NCBI GenBank assembly: GCA_023266355.1
Contig: JAHFQM010000002.1
Location: 248,001-312,000, forward strand
From: Aquabacterium sp.
GTDB lineage: Bacteria > Pseudomonadota > Gammaproteobacteria > Burkholderiales > Burkholderiaceae_C
Direction of reading: 5' to 3'
DNA length: 64,000 nucleotides
Part shown: piece after piece, positions 41,497 through 51,192 of the stretch
How the letters are laid out: every line of letters begins with the position of its first letter
How positions within the stretch are numbered: the first letter of the stretch is position 1
Translations under genes and position numbers: made by a program
The notes under the pieces: model-generated
The model's input: only the letters and a program-made list of their open reading frames with translations
Databases searched by the model: none
Told to the model about the DNA's origin: nothing

Positions 41497-43350
41497 ATGA
41501 CGACCACCAACACCCGCACAGTGAACATCCCCGTGCCCGACCTGGGCGACATCGCCGACGCGGCCATCATCGAGATCCTGGTCAAGCCAGGACAGTCGGT
41601 GACGGCCGAGCAAAGCCTGATCACGCTGGAGTCCGACAAGGCCTCGATGGAAGTGCCCACGCCGCAAGCCGGTGTGGTCAAGGACATCCTGGTCAAGCTG
41701 GGCGACCGCGTGGGGCAGGGGCACCTGATCCTGACGCTGGACGTGGCAGGTGAGGGCGCTGCGGTGGCTGCCCCTGCGGCAACCGCCTCCGCGCCCTCCG
41801 CGCCGGCCCCGGCCGCTGCGGCATCGCCGGCCCCGATGGCAGCGGCACCCATGGCTGCTGTCGCCGCTGGCCCGATCCCCACCGACACCGACTGCGACGT
41901 CCTCGTGCTCGGCGGTGGCCCCGGTGGCTACAGCGCGGCCTTCCGCGCTGCCGACCTGGGGCTCAAGGTCATCCTGGTGGAGCGCTATGCCGAGCTGGGT
42001 GGCGTGTGCCTGAACGTGGGCTGCATCCCGTCGAAGGCGCTGCTGCATGTGGCCGCCGTGATGGACGAGGTCAAGCACTTCGACGCGCTGGGCGTGAGCT
42101 TTGGCGCACCGGCGCTGGACCTGGCCAAGCTGCGCGCCCACAAATCGGGCGTGACGGGCAAGCTCACGCAAGGCCTGGCCGGCATGGCCAAGGCCCGCAA
42201 GGTCGAGGTGGTGCGTGGCTACGGCAGCCTGGTCGATGCGCACACGCTGCAGGTCGAACTGACCACTGGCTCCGCGCAGGACAAGTCTGGCGAAACCCGC
42301 ACCTTGAAGTTCAAGCGCGCCATCCTGGCCGCGGGTTCGCAAGCTGTGCACCTGCCTTTCCTGCCCGATGACCCGCGCGTGGTGGACTCCACCGGCGCGC
42401 TGCAACTGCCACATGTGCCGAAGAAGATGCTGGTGATCGGCGGCGGCATCATCGGCCTGGAGATGGGCACGGTGTACTCGACGCTGGGTGCGCGCATCGA
42501 CGTCGTCGAGATGAGCGACACGCTCATGCCCGGCGCCGACCGCGACCTCGTCAAGGTCTGGGACAAGCTCAACGCGCCGCGCTTCGACCGCGTCATGCTG
42601 GGTACCAAGACCGTGGGCGCCGAAGCCACGCCCCAGGGCATCAAGGTGTCCTTCGCGTCGGCCAAGGAAGGTCAGCCTGCGCCAGAGCCGGGCGTCTACG
42701 ACCTGGTCTTGCAAGCCGTGGGCCGCAGCCCCAACGGGCGCAAGTTCGGCGGGGACAAGGCGGGTCTGAACGTCAACGAGCGCGGCTTCGTGCCGGTGGA
42801 CCGACAGATGCGCACCAACGTGCCCAGCCTGTTCGCCATCGGTGACCTGGTCGGCCAGCCCATGCTGGCGCACAAGGCCGTGCACGAGGGCCATGTGGCC
42901 GCGGAAGTGGTGGCCGGCGAGTTGCTGGGCGATGCCAAATTAGCGTCTGCCTCGTTCGACGCGCAGGTCATTCCCAGCGTGGCTTACACCGACCCGGAAA
43001 TCGCCTGGGTGGGCCTGACCGAAGAGCAGGCCAAGGCGCAGGGCAAGGCCATCACCAAGGGCTTGTTCCCCTGGGCGGCCTCGGGCCGTGCGCTGGCCAA
43101 CGGCCGCTCGGAAGGCTTCACCAAGCTGCTGTTCGACGCTGAAACCGGTCGCATCGTCGGCGGTGGCATCGTGGGGACGCACGCGGGTGACCTGATCGGC
43201 GAAGTCGTGCTGGCCATCGAGATGGGCGCCGACGAGATCGACATCGGCAAGTCCATCCACCCGCACCCGACGCTGGGTGAGAGCGTGGGCCTGGCTGCCG
43301 AAGCCGCCCACGGCAGTTGCACCGACCTGCCGCCCGTGCGCAAGCGCTGA
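41497..43350 (+). CDS. lpdA: Dihydrolipoyl dehydrogenase with N-terminal lipoyl domain
   Basis: E3 of the pyruvate dehydrogenase complex, 617 residues, longer than usual because of a fused N-terminal lipoyl domain (residues about 8-85, modified Lys in [12 protein letters not shown] near 48). An Ala/Pro linker to about 125 leads into a normal flavoprotein: [19 protein letters not shown], the redox disulfide [19 protein letters not shown] near 170, the NAD-binding [15 protein letters not shown], and the C-terminal [13 protein letters not shown]. This architecture is known from Neisseria and Ralstonia. The lipoyl segment resembles the one in the neighbouring aceF, which suggests the domain was copied within the operon. 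Confidence 0.96.
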   Translation: MTTTNTRTVNIPVPDLGDIADAAIIEILVKPGQSVTAEQSLITLESDKASMEVPTPQAGVVKDILVKLGDRVGQGHLILTLDVAGEGAAVAAPAATASAPSAPAPAAAASPAPMAAAPMAAVAAGPIPTDTDCDVLVLGGGPGGYSAAFRAADLGLKVILVERYAELGGVCLNVGCIPSKALLHVAAVMDEVKHFDALGVSFGAPALDLAKLRAHKSGVTGKLTQGLAGMAKARKVEVVRGYGSLVDAHTLQVELTTGSAQDKSGETRTLKFKRAILAAGSQAVHLPFLPDDPRVVDSTGALQLPHVPKKMLVIGGGIIGLEMGTVYSTLGARIDVVEMSDTLMPGADRDLVKVWDKLNAPRFDRVMLGTKTVGAEATPQGIKVSFASAKEGQPAPEPGVYDLVLQAVGRSPNGRKFGGDKAGLNVNERGFVPVDRQMRTNVPSLFAIGDLVGQPMLAHKAVHEGHVAAEVVAGELLGDAKLASASFDAQVIPSVAYTDPEIAWVGLTEEQAKAQGKAITKGLFPWAASGRALANGRSEGFTKLLFDAETGRIVGGGIVGTHAGDLIGEVVLAIEMGADEIDIGKSIHPHPTLGESVGLAAEAAHGSCTDLPPVRKR

Positions 43351-43363
43351 GGCCCACGCACGG

Positions 43364-43406
43364 CAACGCCCGACGCTGCGGTGGTGACACCGCGGGTCGG
43401 GCGTTG
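43364..43406 (+). terminator. Large hairpin after the pyruvate dehydrogenase operon
   Basis: CAACGCCCGAC and GTCGGGCGTTG form an 11-bp stem enclosing a second stem GCGGTG / CACCGC. It lies between convergent genes 14 bases after the lpdA stop. The T-run is short, so termination is likely but not certain. Confidence 0.6.
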
Positions 43407-43428
43407 TGCTGTCTGGCTGTCGCTGGCG

Positions 43429-43836
43429 TCAGAAAGGCAGGTTCAGCGTTGGCGAGAACATGGCGATGGCGCAACCCAGGCCCACGGCCCAGACCACGCT
43501 GCGCAAAGCGGCGATGTTGGCCAGGTACAGGCCGGTGTAGACCAGGCGGGAGGCGATGAACGCCATGGCGAGTTGGTCGATGCGGCCTTGCTCCAGGCCG
43601 GCGCTTTGGGCGGCCAGCACGGCGAAAACGAAGATCGGCAGGATCTCGAAGCCGTTGCTGTGGGCGGCGGCGGCGCGCCCCTTCCAGCCTTCCTGGCGGG
43701 CGGCCCAATCGCGGGGGTTGTTGTTGTCGTAGCCACCGTCGCTGCGGCGCTTGCCGGCGGTGGCGCCCTTGGCCAGGCCCATGGTCACGATGGGCAGGAC
43801 GGCGGCGATCAGGACGCAGGTGTTGGCGATGCTCAT
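43429..43836 (-). CDS. MAPEG-family membrane protein
   Basis: A 135-residue protein with about four hydrophobic stretches: VLIAAVLPIVTMGLAKG, FEILPIFVFAVLAAQSAG, LAMAFIASRLVYTGLYLANI and ALRSVVWAVGLGCAIAMF. The RxVYTGLYLAN pattern and the conserved AHSNGFE before the second segment are typical of bacterial MAPEG (eicosanoid/glutathione metabolism) proteins. Their bacterial role is mostly unknown. The start MSIANTCVL follows a GGAG-type site; a longer frame to 43881 is less likely. It converges on the pyruvate dehydrogenase operon. Confidence 0.85.
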   Translation of the reverse strand: MSIANTCVLIAAVLPIVTMGLAKGATAGKRRSDGGYDNNNPRDWAARQEGWKGRAAAAHSNGFEILPIFVFAVLAAQSAGLEQGRIDQLAMAFIASRLVYTGLYLANIAALRSVVWAVGLGCAIAMFSPTLNLPF

Positions 43837-44007
43837 GGAGGTCTCCTTGGTGTGGGCCGCACGCAGAGGACGTGTCAGCATCGGGGCATTCTAAGTTTGA
43901 CAATGCACATTGTCGAATTGAATCCTGTTGCTGGACGCCGCCTGGCGTTGCGTGGACGCCATGACCCGCCCCGGGCAAACCCGGCTTCCCAGGCGGGATG
44001 CGTGTTT

Positions 44008-47000
44008 TCAATGGAAGTCGCGGCTGGCCGTGTTGAGGCGCCCAAGCAGGGGGCTGAGGTCGCGCAAATGGTGGGCGATGAGGTGGCGAACCTCGCCTTC
44101 TTTTTGCCACACGCCGTACACCGCCAGCAGGCGCGCGTGCACGAGTTCGCGCCGTTGGCGCTCCTTGAGGGCCGCCCACACGATGACGTTGACCGTGCCG
44201 GTTTCGTCTTCCAGGGTGACGAAGACCACGCCCGAGGCCGTGCTCGGTTGCTGCCGCACGGTGACGATGCCGCAGGCGCGGGCCAGACGGCCGTTGGGGA
44301 ATTCGTGCAGTTCCATGGCGCTCAGCAGGCGTTGGGCGGCCAACTGCGGCCGAAGCAGCGCGAGGGGGTGGCGGCGCAAGGTCAGGCCCAGCGAGGCGTG
44401 GTCGAAGACGATGTCCTCGCCCTCCGGTGCGGCAGCCAGCGTGAGCACAGGCTCGTCGGTGGGCGCATCGCGCAGCAGGGCAGGGGCGCGGTGGCGGGCG
44501 GCGGCTTCCCAGACCTGCTGGCGGCGGTGGCCCGCCAGGCTGCGCAGGGCATCGCCCGCGGCCAGGACGCGCAGCTCGTCTTGCGCCAGGTGCGCACGGC
44601 GGGCCAGGTCATCGACATCGGCGAAAGGCCGCTGGGCCAGCGCGGCTTCGATGCGCAACACCGCGTCGCGGCCCAAACCCGCGACGAGCCGCAAGCCCAG
44701 GCGCACCGCCGGCTGGGGGCTGTCTGCCGGTGGCCGGTGCGGCGAGAGGCGCCCGGCGATGGGCGCGAGCGCATCTGCCGGGTCGGTGGGGGGGGGCACC
44801 AGGCGGCAATCCCAGCCGCTGTGCGTCACATCGGGGGGCAGCACCACCACGCCGTGGCGGCGGGCGTCTTGCACGAGCTGGCTGGGCGAGTAAAAGCCCA
44901 AGGGCTGGGCGTTGAGCAGACCCGCCAGGAAAGCCGCTGGCTCGTGGCGCTTGACCCAGGCGCTGGCATAGACGAGCAAGGCGAAGCTGGCCGCGTGGGA
45001 TTCAGGGAAACCGTATTCGCCAAAGCCTTCGATCTGCTGGAAGATCTGCTCGGCAAAGGCGAGGTCGTACCCGTTGGCCGTCATGCCATCGATCACCTTG
45101 CGCTTGAACTTGTGCACACCTCCTTTGCGGCGCCAGGCGGCCATGGAGCGGCGCAGCTCGTCGGCCTCGCCTGCCGTGAAGCCGGCGGCGAGCACCACGA
45201 TCTGCATCACCTGCTCCTGGAAGATGGGCACGCCCAGGGTGCGCTTGAGCGCCGCTTCCAGCCGCGGTGGGTAGGTGATGGCGTCCGGGTCGGTGAGATG
45301 CAGCTCGCGCCGCTGCAGGTAGGGGTGGACCATGCCGCCCTGGATGGGCCCAGGCCGCACCAGCGCCACCTCGACGACCAGGTCGTAGAAGCACCGGGGC
45401 CGCAAGCGCGGCAGCATGCTCATCTGCGCGCGGCTTTCGATCTGGAAGACGCCAATGGTGTCGGCGTCGCAGGCCATGTCGTAGGTGGCGGGGTCTTCGC
45501 GCGGGATGTCCTGCAGGCGGAAAGGCCGCTCAGGTGGGAGACCACGGCGCAGGCTGATGAACGCCATGGCTTTGCGCAAGGCCGTGAGCATGCCCAGGGC
45601 CAGCACATCGACCTTGAGCAGGCCGAGGGCATCGAGGTCGTCCTTGTCCCACTGGATGATGCTGCGCTCGGGCATGGCGGCGTTCTCGATGGGCACCATG
45701 CGGCACAGCGCACCCTTGGCGATGACGAAGCCGCCGGTGTGCTGGCTGAGGTGCCGCGGGAAGCCCATCAGCGTCAGGCTGAGCTCCTGCCACAGGCGCA
45801 TGCGGCGCTCATCGGGGTCCAGGCCGAGTTCGATCAGCCGCTCGCGGCGGATGCCCTGGCCGTCCCACCACTGGTGGTTGCCGCTGACCTGCGCGATGCA
45901 GTCGGCTGAAAACCCGAGCGCCTTGCCAACATCGCGCAGGGCGCTGCGGGTGCGGTAGCTGATGACGGTGGCCGTGAGCGCGGTGCGGTCGCGCCCGTAC
46001 TTGGCGTACAGGTACTGGATGACCTCTTCGCGGCGCTCGTGTTCGAAGTCCACGTCGATGTCGGGCGGCTCCTTGCGCTCGCGCGAGATGAAGCGCTCGA
46101 ACAGCAAGGTGCTTTGCGACGGGTCCACCTCGGTGATGCCCAGGCAGTAGCACACGGTCGAGTTGGCCGCGCTGCCGCGCCCCTGGCAGAGGATGTTGCG
46201 CGAGCGGGCGAAGCGGACGATGTCGTGGACGGTGAGGAAGTACTTGGCGTAATCCAGCTCCCCGATGAGCGCCAGCTCCTTGTCGATCTGCGCCTGGACC
46301 TCGGGGGGCACGCCCAGGGGGAAGCGATCCACCGCGCCCTGCAGGGTCAGCTGGCGCAGGTGGTCGATCGGGGTGTGGCCCGCGGGCACGATTTCTTCAG
46401 GGTATTCGTAGCGCAGCTCGCTCAGGCTGAAGTGACAGTGCGATGCCACGCGCAGGGTTTCGGCCAGCAGATCGGCGGGGTAGCGTTGGGCCAGGCGCAA
46501 GCGGCTGCGCAGGTGGCGCTCGGCGTGGCGGGCCAGGTCCAGGCCGCATTCGGCCAGGGGGCGCCCCAGGCGGATGGCCGTGAGCACGTCCTGCAAGGGC
46601 TGGCGCGAACGCACGTGCATGTGCACATCGCCCGCGGCCACGAGGGGCACTTGGGTGGCGTCGCTGAGCGCGCGCAAGGTGCGCAGCCAGATGGCATCGT
46701 CCAGGCTGTGGTGCAGCTCGACCACGAGCCAGCTGCGTCCCGGAAAGCGCCGCCTGAGCCACCGAGCCTGGGCCAGCAAGCTGCCCCAGGAGGTGCCACG
46801 CCGGGGCCTCAGCAGGAGCACGCAATCGCCCAGCGCGGCGGGGTGGATCTCGGCGCGTTGCAGCCGCGCCTGGCCTTTGCCCACCACCCCACGGCGCAAG
46901 CGCGTGATGAACTCGCACAACAGGCCGTAGCCCAGGCGGTGGCAGGCCAGCACGATGAGGTCGAAAGCGGGAGGTGCGTGCGCATCGGGCCCCTCGTGCA

Positions 47001-47259
47001 CAGCGAATTCGCTGCCGATGATGAGTTTGAACGTGTCGGCGCCAGGCACACCCGCCTGCTTGGCTTGCGTCAAGGCCAGGTGAGCGCGCACCACGCCAGC
47101 GAGGCTGCAGTCGTCCGTCAGGGCCAGGCCGCTGTAGCCCAGGGTCAAGGCGCGTTGCACCAGCTCCTCCGGGTGCGAGGCACCGCGCAGGAAGCTGAAG
47201 TTGGACACGGCATGCAGCTCGACCACATCGGGCAGTGGCCATCGCTCGGTGGTGGACAT
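44008..47259 (-). CDS. dnaE2: Error-prone DNA polymerase DnaE2 (ImuC)
   Basis: Catalytic subunit of the SOS mutasome, a C-family polymerase for damage-induced mutagenesis. It has 1083 residues. The PHP domain opens with VVELHAVSNFSFLRGASHPE near residue 12. The polymerase active site includes CQGRGSAANSTVCYCLGITE near 355 and PPDIDVDFEHERREEVIQYL near 400. A C-terminal OB segment has VNVIVWAALKERQRREL. The start MSTTERWPLPDVVELHA follows imuB by 11 bases, giving an operon imuA-imuB-dnaE2. Longer frames to 47418 overlap imuB and were rejected. Confidence 0.95.
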   Translation of the reverse strand: MSTTERWPLPDVVELHAVSNFSFLRGASHPEELVQRALTLGYSGLALTDDCSLAGVVRAHLALTQAKQAGVPGADTFKLIIGSEFAVHEGPDAHAPPAFDLIVLACHRLGYGLLCEFITRLRRGVVGKGQARLQRAEIHPAALGDCVLLLRPRRGTSWGSLLAQARWLRRRFPGRSWLVVELHHSLDDAIWLRTLRALSDATQVPLVAAGDVHMHVRSRQPLQDVLTAIRLGRPLAECGLDLARHAERHLRSRLRLAQRYPADLLAETLRVASHCHFSLSELRYEYPEEIVPAGHTPIDHLRQLTLQGAVDRFPLGVPPEVQAQIDKELALIGELDYAKYFLTVHDIVRFARSRNILCQGRGSAANSTVCYCLGITEVDPSQSTLLFERFISRERKEPPDIDVDFEHERREEVIQYLYAKYGRDRTALTATVISYRTRSALRDVGKALGFSADCIAQVSGNHQWWDGQGIRRERLIELGLDPDERRMRLWQELSLTLMGFPRHLSQHTGGFVIAKGALCRMVPIENAAMPERSIIQWDKDDLDALGLLKVDVLALGMLTALRKAMAFISLRRGLPPERPFRLQDIPREDPATYDMACDADTIGVFQIESRAQMSMLPRLRPRCFYDLVVEVALVRPGPIQGGMVHPYLQRRELHLTDPDAITYPPRLEAALKRTLGVPIFQEQVMQIVVLAAGFTAGEADELRRSMAAWRRKGGVHKFKRKVIDGMTANGYDLAFAEQIFQQIEGFGEYGFPESHAASFALLVYASAWVKRHEPAAFLAGLLNAQPLGFYSPSQLVQDARRHGVVVLPPDVTHSGWDCRLVPPPTDPADALAPIAGRLSPHRPPADSPQPAVRLGLRLVAGLGRDAVLRIEAALAQRPFADVDDLARRAHLAQDELRVLAAGDALRSLAGHRRQQVWEAAARHRAPALLRDAPTDEPVLTLAAAPEGEDIVFDHASLGLTLRRHPLALLRPQLAAQRLLSAMELHEFPNGRLARACGIVTVRQQPSTASGVVFVTLEDETGTVNVIVWAALKERQRRELVHARLLAVYGVWQKEGEVRHLIAHHLRDLSPLLGRLNTASRDFH

Positions 47260-47270
47260 GGCCCTGGCAC

Positions 47271-48677
47271 TCAGGCAAAAAAGCCCAGCAGGAACCAGGC
47301 GCTGCGAGCGTCTGGCGGGGCATGGCGGGTGCGAAACACCCACAACAGGCCGGCGCCCGGACTGCTGGCCAGGTAGTGGTCGCGCGCTTCGGCGGCGGCG
47401 CTGTCGCGGGTGTCCCACCAGCCGGCTTCGATGCGGTGCGGGCCGGCCAGCAACTGCAGCGGCCCCTGGTAAAGCGGTTGCTCGCGCGGGCCACTGCGGG
47501 TGTCCAGCGCCAGGGGCAAGGGCTCGGGCAGCAGCCAGGTGGGCTGAGGGATGTCGCCTGGCATGGTCGCCACCGGATCAAGACCTGGCCGACGGGCAGC
47601 GCTCACAACCGACAGCGCAGGCACCCAACGTTGAGACTGCGACAGGCGGTGGTCAGCGCAACGTCGGGCTTGTTGCACGCGCTCCGGCCCCAGGCGCACG
47701 CTGAGGCGCTCCAGCAGGGTCAGCCAGGCTTCGTGCTGGGCGCGCTGCGCAGCGGGAGACCCAGCCGAGCTGGGGTTGTCCAGTGCTGTGGTCGGGTCAG
47801 ATGGGAACAGCTCAGCGCTGTCGGGCAAGCGTGGCACCAGCGTGTGGACCTGCAAGCCGATGTCGGTCACGGGCGCCGCCAAGGTGATGCGTTGCAGGTG
47901 CTCGCCCACCAGGCGATCCAGCCGGGTGACATCGCACACCGGGCTGGCCAGGCGCACGGGCCAGCCCTGCCAGCGCGCTTGGCCCTGGCGGGACCACTCA
48001 TGGCACCAGCGCAGCACCAGCTCTTCGGTGCCGGCTTGGTGCCCGCCCATCCAGGCGCACAAGGCGCGCAGCAGGTGGGCGAACGCCGGCTGCAGCCTCG
48101 CGGTGGTGTCGGTGCGCGCAGGCAACTCCAGCTGCACATCGAACGTGGGGGGCAAGGTGAGCCACTCGAAGGCTTCGGGCTGCTCGCCCCAGGCCTGGTC
48201 CAGCGCCTGCAGCAGGGCCGCCCCGAAACGCCGGCTCAGGCCGCCACGCGGCAAGGCCCGCACATCGCCCAGCGTGCGGCAGCCCAATTGCGCCAGGGTG
48301 CTGGCGTGCCGGGCCACCGCGCTCAAAGTCTGCAAAGGCAGGCGGTCCAGCGTGCAAGGCGCCTCATGGTCAACCGCGCGTGCCAGTGCCAGCGCGCCCA
48401 AGGCCGTCGGTGCGTGCGCGCTGCGCAAATCCACCTCGCCCTGCGCGGATGCCATCTGGCGAGCCCCTTGCTGGATGCGTTTGCGCAGAGCTTGCGCCCC
48501 GCCAAACAGGCGCTCGCTGGCCGCCACCTCCAGCACCACGGCATTTTCCAGGCAGGCCACGCGCGGCGTGAATTGCAAAGCCCACCACCCCAGTTGCCAT
48601 TGCAGCGAGGGCAGGTCGGTTGCAGCGGCCTCCGGCTCAGGCGCCGAGTGGGGCAGCAGTGCGATCCAGTGCCACAT
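47271..48677 (-). CDS. imuB: ImuB, Y-family polymerase-like mutasome protein
   Basis: Catalytically dead Y-family polymerase homolog that links ImuA and DnaE2 to the beta clamp. It has 468 residues. The start MWHWIALLPHS lacks the DxD acidic motif of active Y-family enzymes. Family segments are ACLENAVVLEVAASERLFGG near residue 45, LAQLGCRTLGDVRALPRGGL near 125, RFGAALLQALDQAWG, and the C-terminal QPLYQGPLQLLAGPHRIEAG followed by WWD. No clear clamp-binding motif was identified by eye. It overlaps the imuA stop by about 40 bases. The longer frame upstream to 48941 is the shadow of imuA. Confidence 0.9.
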   Translation of the reverse strand: MWHWIALLPHSAPEPEAAATDLPSLQWQLGWWALQFTPRVACLENAVVLEVAASERLFGGAQALRKRIQQGARQMASAQGEVDLRSAHAPTALGALALARAVDHEAPCTLDRLPLQTLSAVARHASTLAQLGCRTLGDVRALPRGGLSRRFGAALLQALDQAWGEQPEAFEWLTLPPTFDVQLELPARTDTTARLQPAFAHLLRALCAWMGGHQAGTEELVLRWCHEWSRQGQARWQGWPVRLASPVCDVTRLDRLVGEHLQRITLAAPVTDIGLQVHTLVPRLPDSAELFPSDPTTALDNPSSAGSPAAQRAQHEAWLTLLERLSVRLGPERVQQARRCADHRLSQSQRWVPALSVVSAARRPGLDPVATMPGDIPQPTWLLPEPLPLALDTRSGPREQPLYQGPLQLLAGPHRIEAGWWDTRDSAAAEARDHYLASSPGAGLLWVFRTRHAPPDARSAWFLLGFFA

Positions 48678-49425
48678 GGCGATCGACCTCTGACAGACCA
48701 GGATGGGCAGAATGAGTGGCCGGCAGCGCAGGCGCAGGCAGCAAGGTGGCCAGGCCCACAGGCCAGTGGGGCAGCACGATGGGCAGCCCATGCTGCGGGC
48801 CGCGCCGTTTGAGCAAGCGCACCTGCAGCGGGTGGGGGCAGGGCCCCAGGCCCAGGTGCAGGCGCAAAGGCGCGGGCGACGCCCCTTGCCCCGCATGCTC
48901 CGGGCGAAAGATGAACACCGGCCCTGCATGCCGGGCCGCACAAGCTTGCAGGCGCCGCAAGGCCTCGGCGCGCACCTGCGGCAACCAGGCGAGCACGGCC
49001 GACAGGCACCCGGCTTTCAAGGCCTGCTCGGTCGCCCACAAGCGCTCCAGTGGGCTGCGGGCGTCGATGCAGACCAGGCGGTCTTCGGGCAAGCCCTCGC
49101 GCGCAAGGGCTGTGAGCTGCGGATGCCAGGGCGCACCCACCAGCAGCACCTGACCGCCCCGCTGAACCAGGCTCACCAGGGCCGGTAGCAGCAAGCGCCA
49201 CTCCGCCAGGCCCGCCTGGGCTTGCAGCACTTCGGTCAGGGCCTGGCACGGCCAGCCACCGCCGGGCAGATGGGTGTCCAGTGCGGCGTGGCCGCTGGGC
49301 AGCACAGGGCCCTGCCCGCCGCCCAGAGCGCGCCCTGACCACACGGCCTGCGCCAGGTGCGGCGGCAAGGTCAGGGGCGGCACTTTGGGTTGCGAGCTTG
49401 ACGGGAAAGGGCTGGTGGCAGGCAT
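48637..49425 (-). CDS. imuA: ImuA, RecA-like mutasome protein
   Basis: RecA/SulA-like accessory protein of the SOS mutasome, 262 residues. Family features are PHLAQAVWSGRALGG at the N-terminus and LPGGGWPCQALTEVLQAQAG near residue 55. LVSLVQRGGQVLLVGAPWHP near 85 shows a degenerate P-loop without GKT. VRLLKRRGPQHGLPIVLPHW lies near the C-terminus. It is first in the operon, six bases from a perfect LexA box at 49431-49446, so it is under SOS control. The ATG at 49425 is preferred; upstream ATGs overlap the LexA box. With the box so close, the message may have little or no leader. Confidence 0.85.
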   Translation of the reverse strand: MPATSPFPSSSQPKVPPLTLPPHLAQAVWSGRALGGGQGPVLPSGHAALDTHLPGGGWPCQALTEVLQAQAGLAEWRLLLPALVSLVQRGGQVLLVGAPWHPQLTALAREGLPEDRLVCIDARSPLERLWATEQALKAGCLSAVLAWLPQVRAEALRRLQACAARHAGPVFIFRPEHAGQGASPAPLRLHLGLGPCPHPLQVRLLKRRGPQHGLPIVLPHWPVGLATLLPAPALPATHSAHPGLSEVDRHVALDRTAAPLGA

Positions 49426-49430
49426 GATAA

Positions 49431-49446
49431 CTGTATTTATATACAG
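49431..49446. promoter_or_regulatory. LexA (SOS) box of the imuA-imuB-dnaE2 operon
   Basis: CTGTATTTATATACAG keeps the CTGT-N8-ACAG form of the proteobacterial SOS box with an AT-only centre. It stands directly before the imuA start. Confidence 0.92.
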
Positions 49447-49555
49447 CATCATAGTGCGCGCGGCGCCCCATGTCCATGAGCTGCGTCCCCATCTTTGGCC
49501 TTGCGGCGGCCTGAGCCTGTGCTCTTTGGCAAAATAGACCCTCTAAGGAAATTGA

Positions 49556-50218
49556 ATGTCCAGCCCAGACACCGCCCTCCCACCTGCCGCCGAGCAACCC
49601 GCCGAGCCCCTGACCCCCGTGGCCCACGCCCTGGTCGAGTTCCTGGCCGAAGCCCGGGTGCCCACCGAGCACGGCAGCTTCACCATGAAGCTGTTCCGCG
49701 AAAAAGCCACGGGCCTGGAGCACGTGGCCATGGTCATGGGCGACGTCCGCGGCAGCGCCCTGGTGCGCGTGCATTCCGAATGCATGACCGGCGACGTCTT
49801 CGGCTCGCTGCGCTGCGACTGCGGCCCGCAACTCCATTTCGCGATGAACGAAATCGGCAAGCGCGGCAGCGGCGTGGTGGTTTACTTGCGCCAGGAAGGG
49901 CGGGGCATTGGCCTGGCCAACAAGCTGCGCGCCTACCAACTGCAAGACCAGGGCATGGACACCGTCGAGGCCAACCAGCACCTGGGCTTTGCCGCTGACC
50001 TGCGCAAGTTCGACGCCGCGGTCGAGATCCTCTCCGCGCTGGGCATTTCCTCGGTCAAGCTCATGACCAACAACCCGCGCAAGGTGGACACCCTGCGCGA
50101 GCACGGCGTGGCCGTCGAAGAACGGGTGCCTGTGCGCAGCGACGTTCAGCCCGAAAACGAGCGCTATCTGGACACCAAAGCCCGCAAGCTCGGCCACCAC
50201 ATCGACTGGCTGGGTTGA
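49556..50218 (+). CDS. ribA: GTP cyclohydrolase II
   Basis: First enzyme of riboflavin synthesis, opening GTP to the 2,5-diaminopyrimidine. It has 220 residues. Zinc-binding and catalytic blocks are visible: VRVHSECMTGDVFGSLRCDC near residue 65 holds the three zinc cysteines, YLRQEGRGIGLANKLRAYQL lies near 112, DTVEANQHLGFAADLR near 135, and VKLMTNNPRKVDTLREHG near 165. No DHBP synthase (RibB) domain is fused. The upstream region (49513-49555) holds no recognisable FMN riboswitch. The cation efflux gene starts 3 bases downstream. Confidence 0.96.
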   Translation: MSSPDTALPPAAEQPAEPLTPVAHALVEFLAEARVPTEHGSFTMKLFREKATGLEHVAMVMGDVRGSALVRVHSECMTGDVFGSLRCDCGPQLHFAMNEIGKRGSGVVVYLRQEGRGIGLANKLRAYQLQDQGMDTVEANQHLGFAADLRKFDAAVEILSALGISSVKLMTNNPRKVDTLREHGVAVEERVPVRSDVQPENERYLDTKARKLGHHIDWLG

Positions 50219-50221
50219 GGC

Positions 50222-51157
50222 ATGGCCATCGACCTCGATCCCCGCGACGACCCCGAGCAGGATTCGCCCGAACGCCACCAGGTGGCCCAGCGCAGCACCC
50301 TGGTCAGCGTCGTGGTGAACCTGGTGCTGACCGCCGTGCAGGTGACGGTGGGCGTGATCGCGCACTCCCAGGCCCTGATCGCCGACGGCATCCACTCGCT
50401 GTCCGACCTGATCGCCGATTTCGTCGTGCTGCTGGCCAACCGGCACAGCCACAAGGAGGCCGACGAAGACCACCACTACGGCCACCAGCGCTACGAAACG
50501 GCGGCCTCCCTGGTGCTGGGCATGCTGTTGCTCAGCGTGGGCGTGGGCATGCTCTGGAGCGCCGTGCACAAGCTCAGCGACCCGGACACCATCCCCAAGG
50601 TGCAGGTGATGGCGCTGTACGTGGCCCTGGGCGCACTCGCTGCCAAAGAGCTGCTGTTCCGCTACATGCTGGCCGCGGCCGAGCGCGTGCGCTCCAGCAT
50701 GCTCGTCGCCAACGCCTGGCATGCACGCTCTGATGCCGCCTCATCCCTGGTGGTGGCGCTGGGCATCGTCGGCAACCTCGCGGGCTACCCGCTGCTGGAC
50801 CCCGTGGCCGCGCTCATCGTCGGCTTCATGGTCAGCAAGATGGGCTGGGAGTTCGGCTGGGAGGCCTTGCACGACCTGATGGACCGTTCCGCCTCGCAAG
50901 ACCAGATCGAGCAGATCGGCACCCTCATCCGCGAAACCCCCGGCGTGCAAGGACTGCACGACCTGCGCACCCGCAAAATGGGCGACATGATCCTGGTGGA
51001 CGCCCACCTGGAGGTCGATGGCCAGCTCACCGTGCAGCAAGGCCATGACATCGCCGTGCAGGCCCGTCAGCGGGTCATGCAGGCCTTGCCGGTGCTGGAC
51101 GTGCTCACGCACCTGGACCCGGTCGAGGCCAAGCCCAAGCACAAGCCCAAGCCTTGA
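50222..51157 (+). CDS. Cation diffusion facilitator (zinc/iron-type efflux)
   Basis: Inner-membrane metal/proton antiporter, 311 residues. It has about six membrane segments, with metal-site motifs on segments two and five: ALIADGIHSLSDLIADFVVL near residue 58 (HxxxD) and NAWHARSDAASSLVVALGIV near 165 (HxxxD). A histidine-rich cytoplasmic loop is present (NRHSHKEADEDHHYGHQRYE, near 80), followed by the C-terminal metal-sensing domain. The metal cannot be read from sequence. It follows ribA by 3 bases and is probably co-transcribed, an arrangement without an evident functional link. Its end is Lys/Pro-rich. Confidence 0.93.
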   Translation: MAIDLDPRDDPEQDSPERHQVAQRSTLVSVVVNLVLTAVQVTVGVIAHSQALIADGIHSLSDLIADFVVLLANRHSHKEADEDHHYGHQRYETAASLVLGMLLLSVGVGMLWSAVHKLSDPDTIPKVQVMALYVALGALAAKELLFRYMLAAAERVRSSMLVANAWHARSDAASSLVVALGIVGNLAGYPLLDPVAALIVGFMVSKMGWEFGWEALHDLMDRSASQDQIEQIGTLIRETPGVQGLHDLRTRKMGDMILVDAHLEVDGQLTVQQGHDIAVQARQRVMQALPVLDVLTHLDPVEAKPKHKPKP

Positions 51158-51192
51158 TCGCCTGAACCTCAGCTTCAGCCTGAGCCCAAGCC

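Noticed and set aside
47271..48941. imuB starting at 48941
   Set aside because: The extra 88 residues are the imuA gene in another frame. The family N-terminus MWHWIALLPHS is at 48677.
49513..49555. FMN riboswitch before ribA
   Set aside because: The leader is too short and shows none of the conserved RFN-element blocks.
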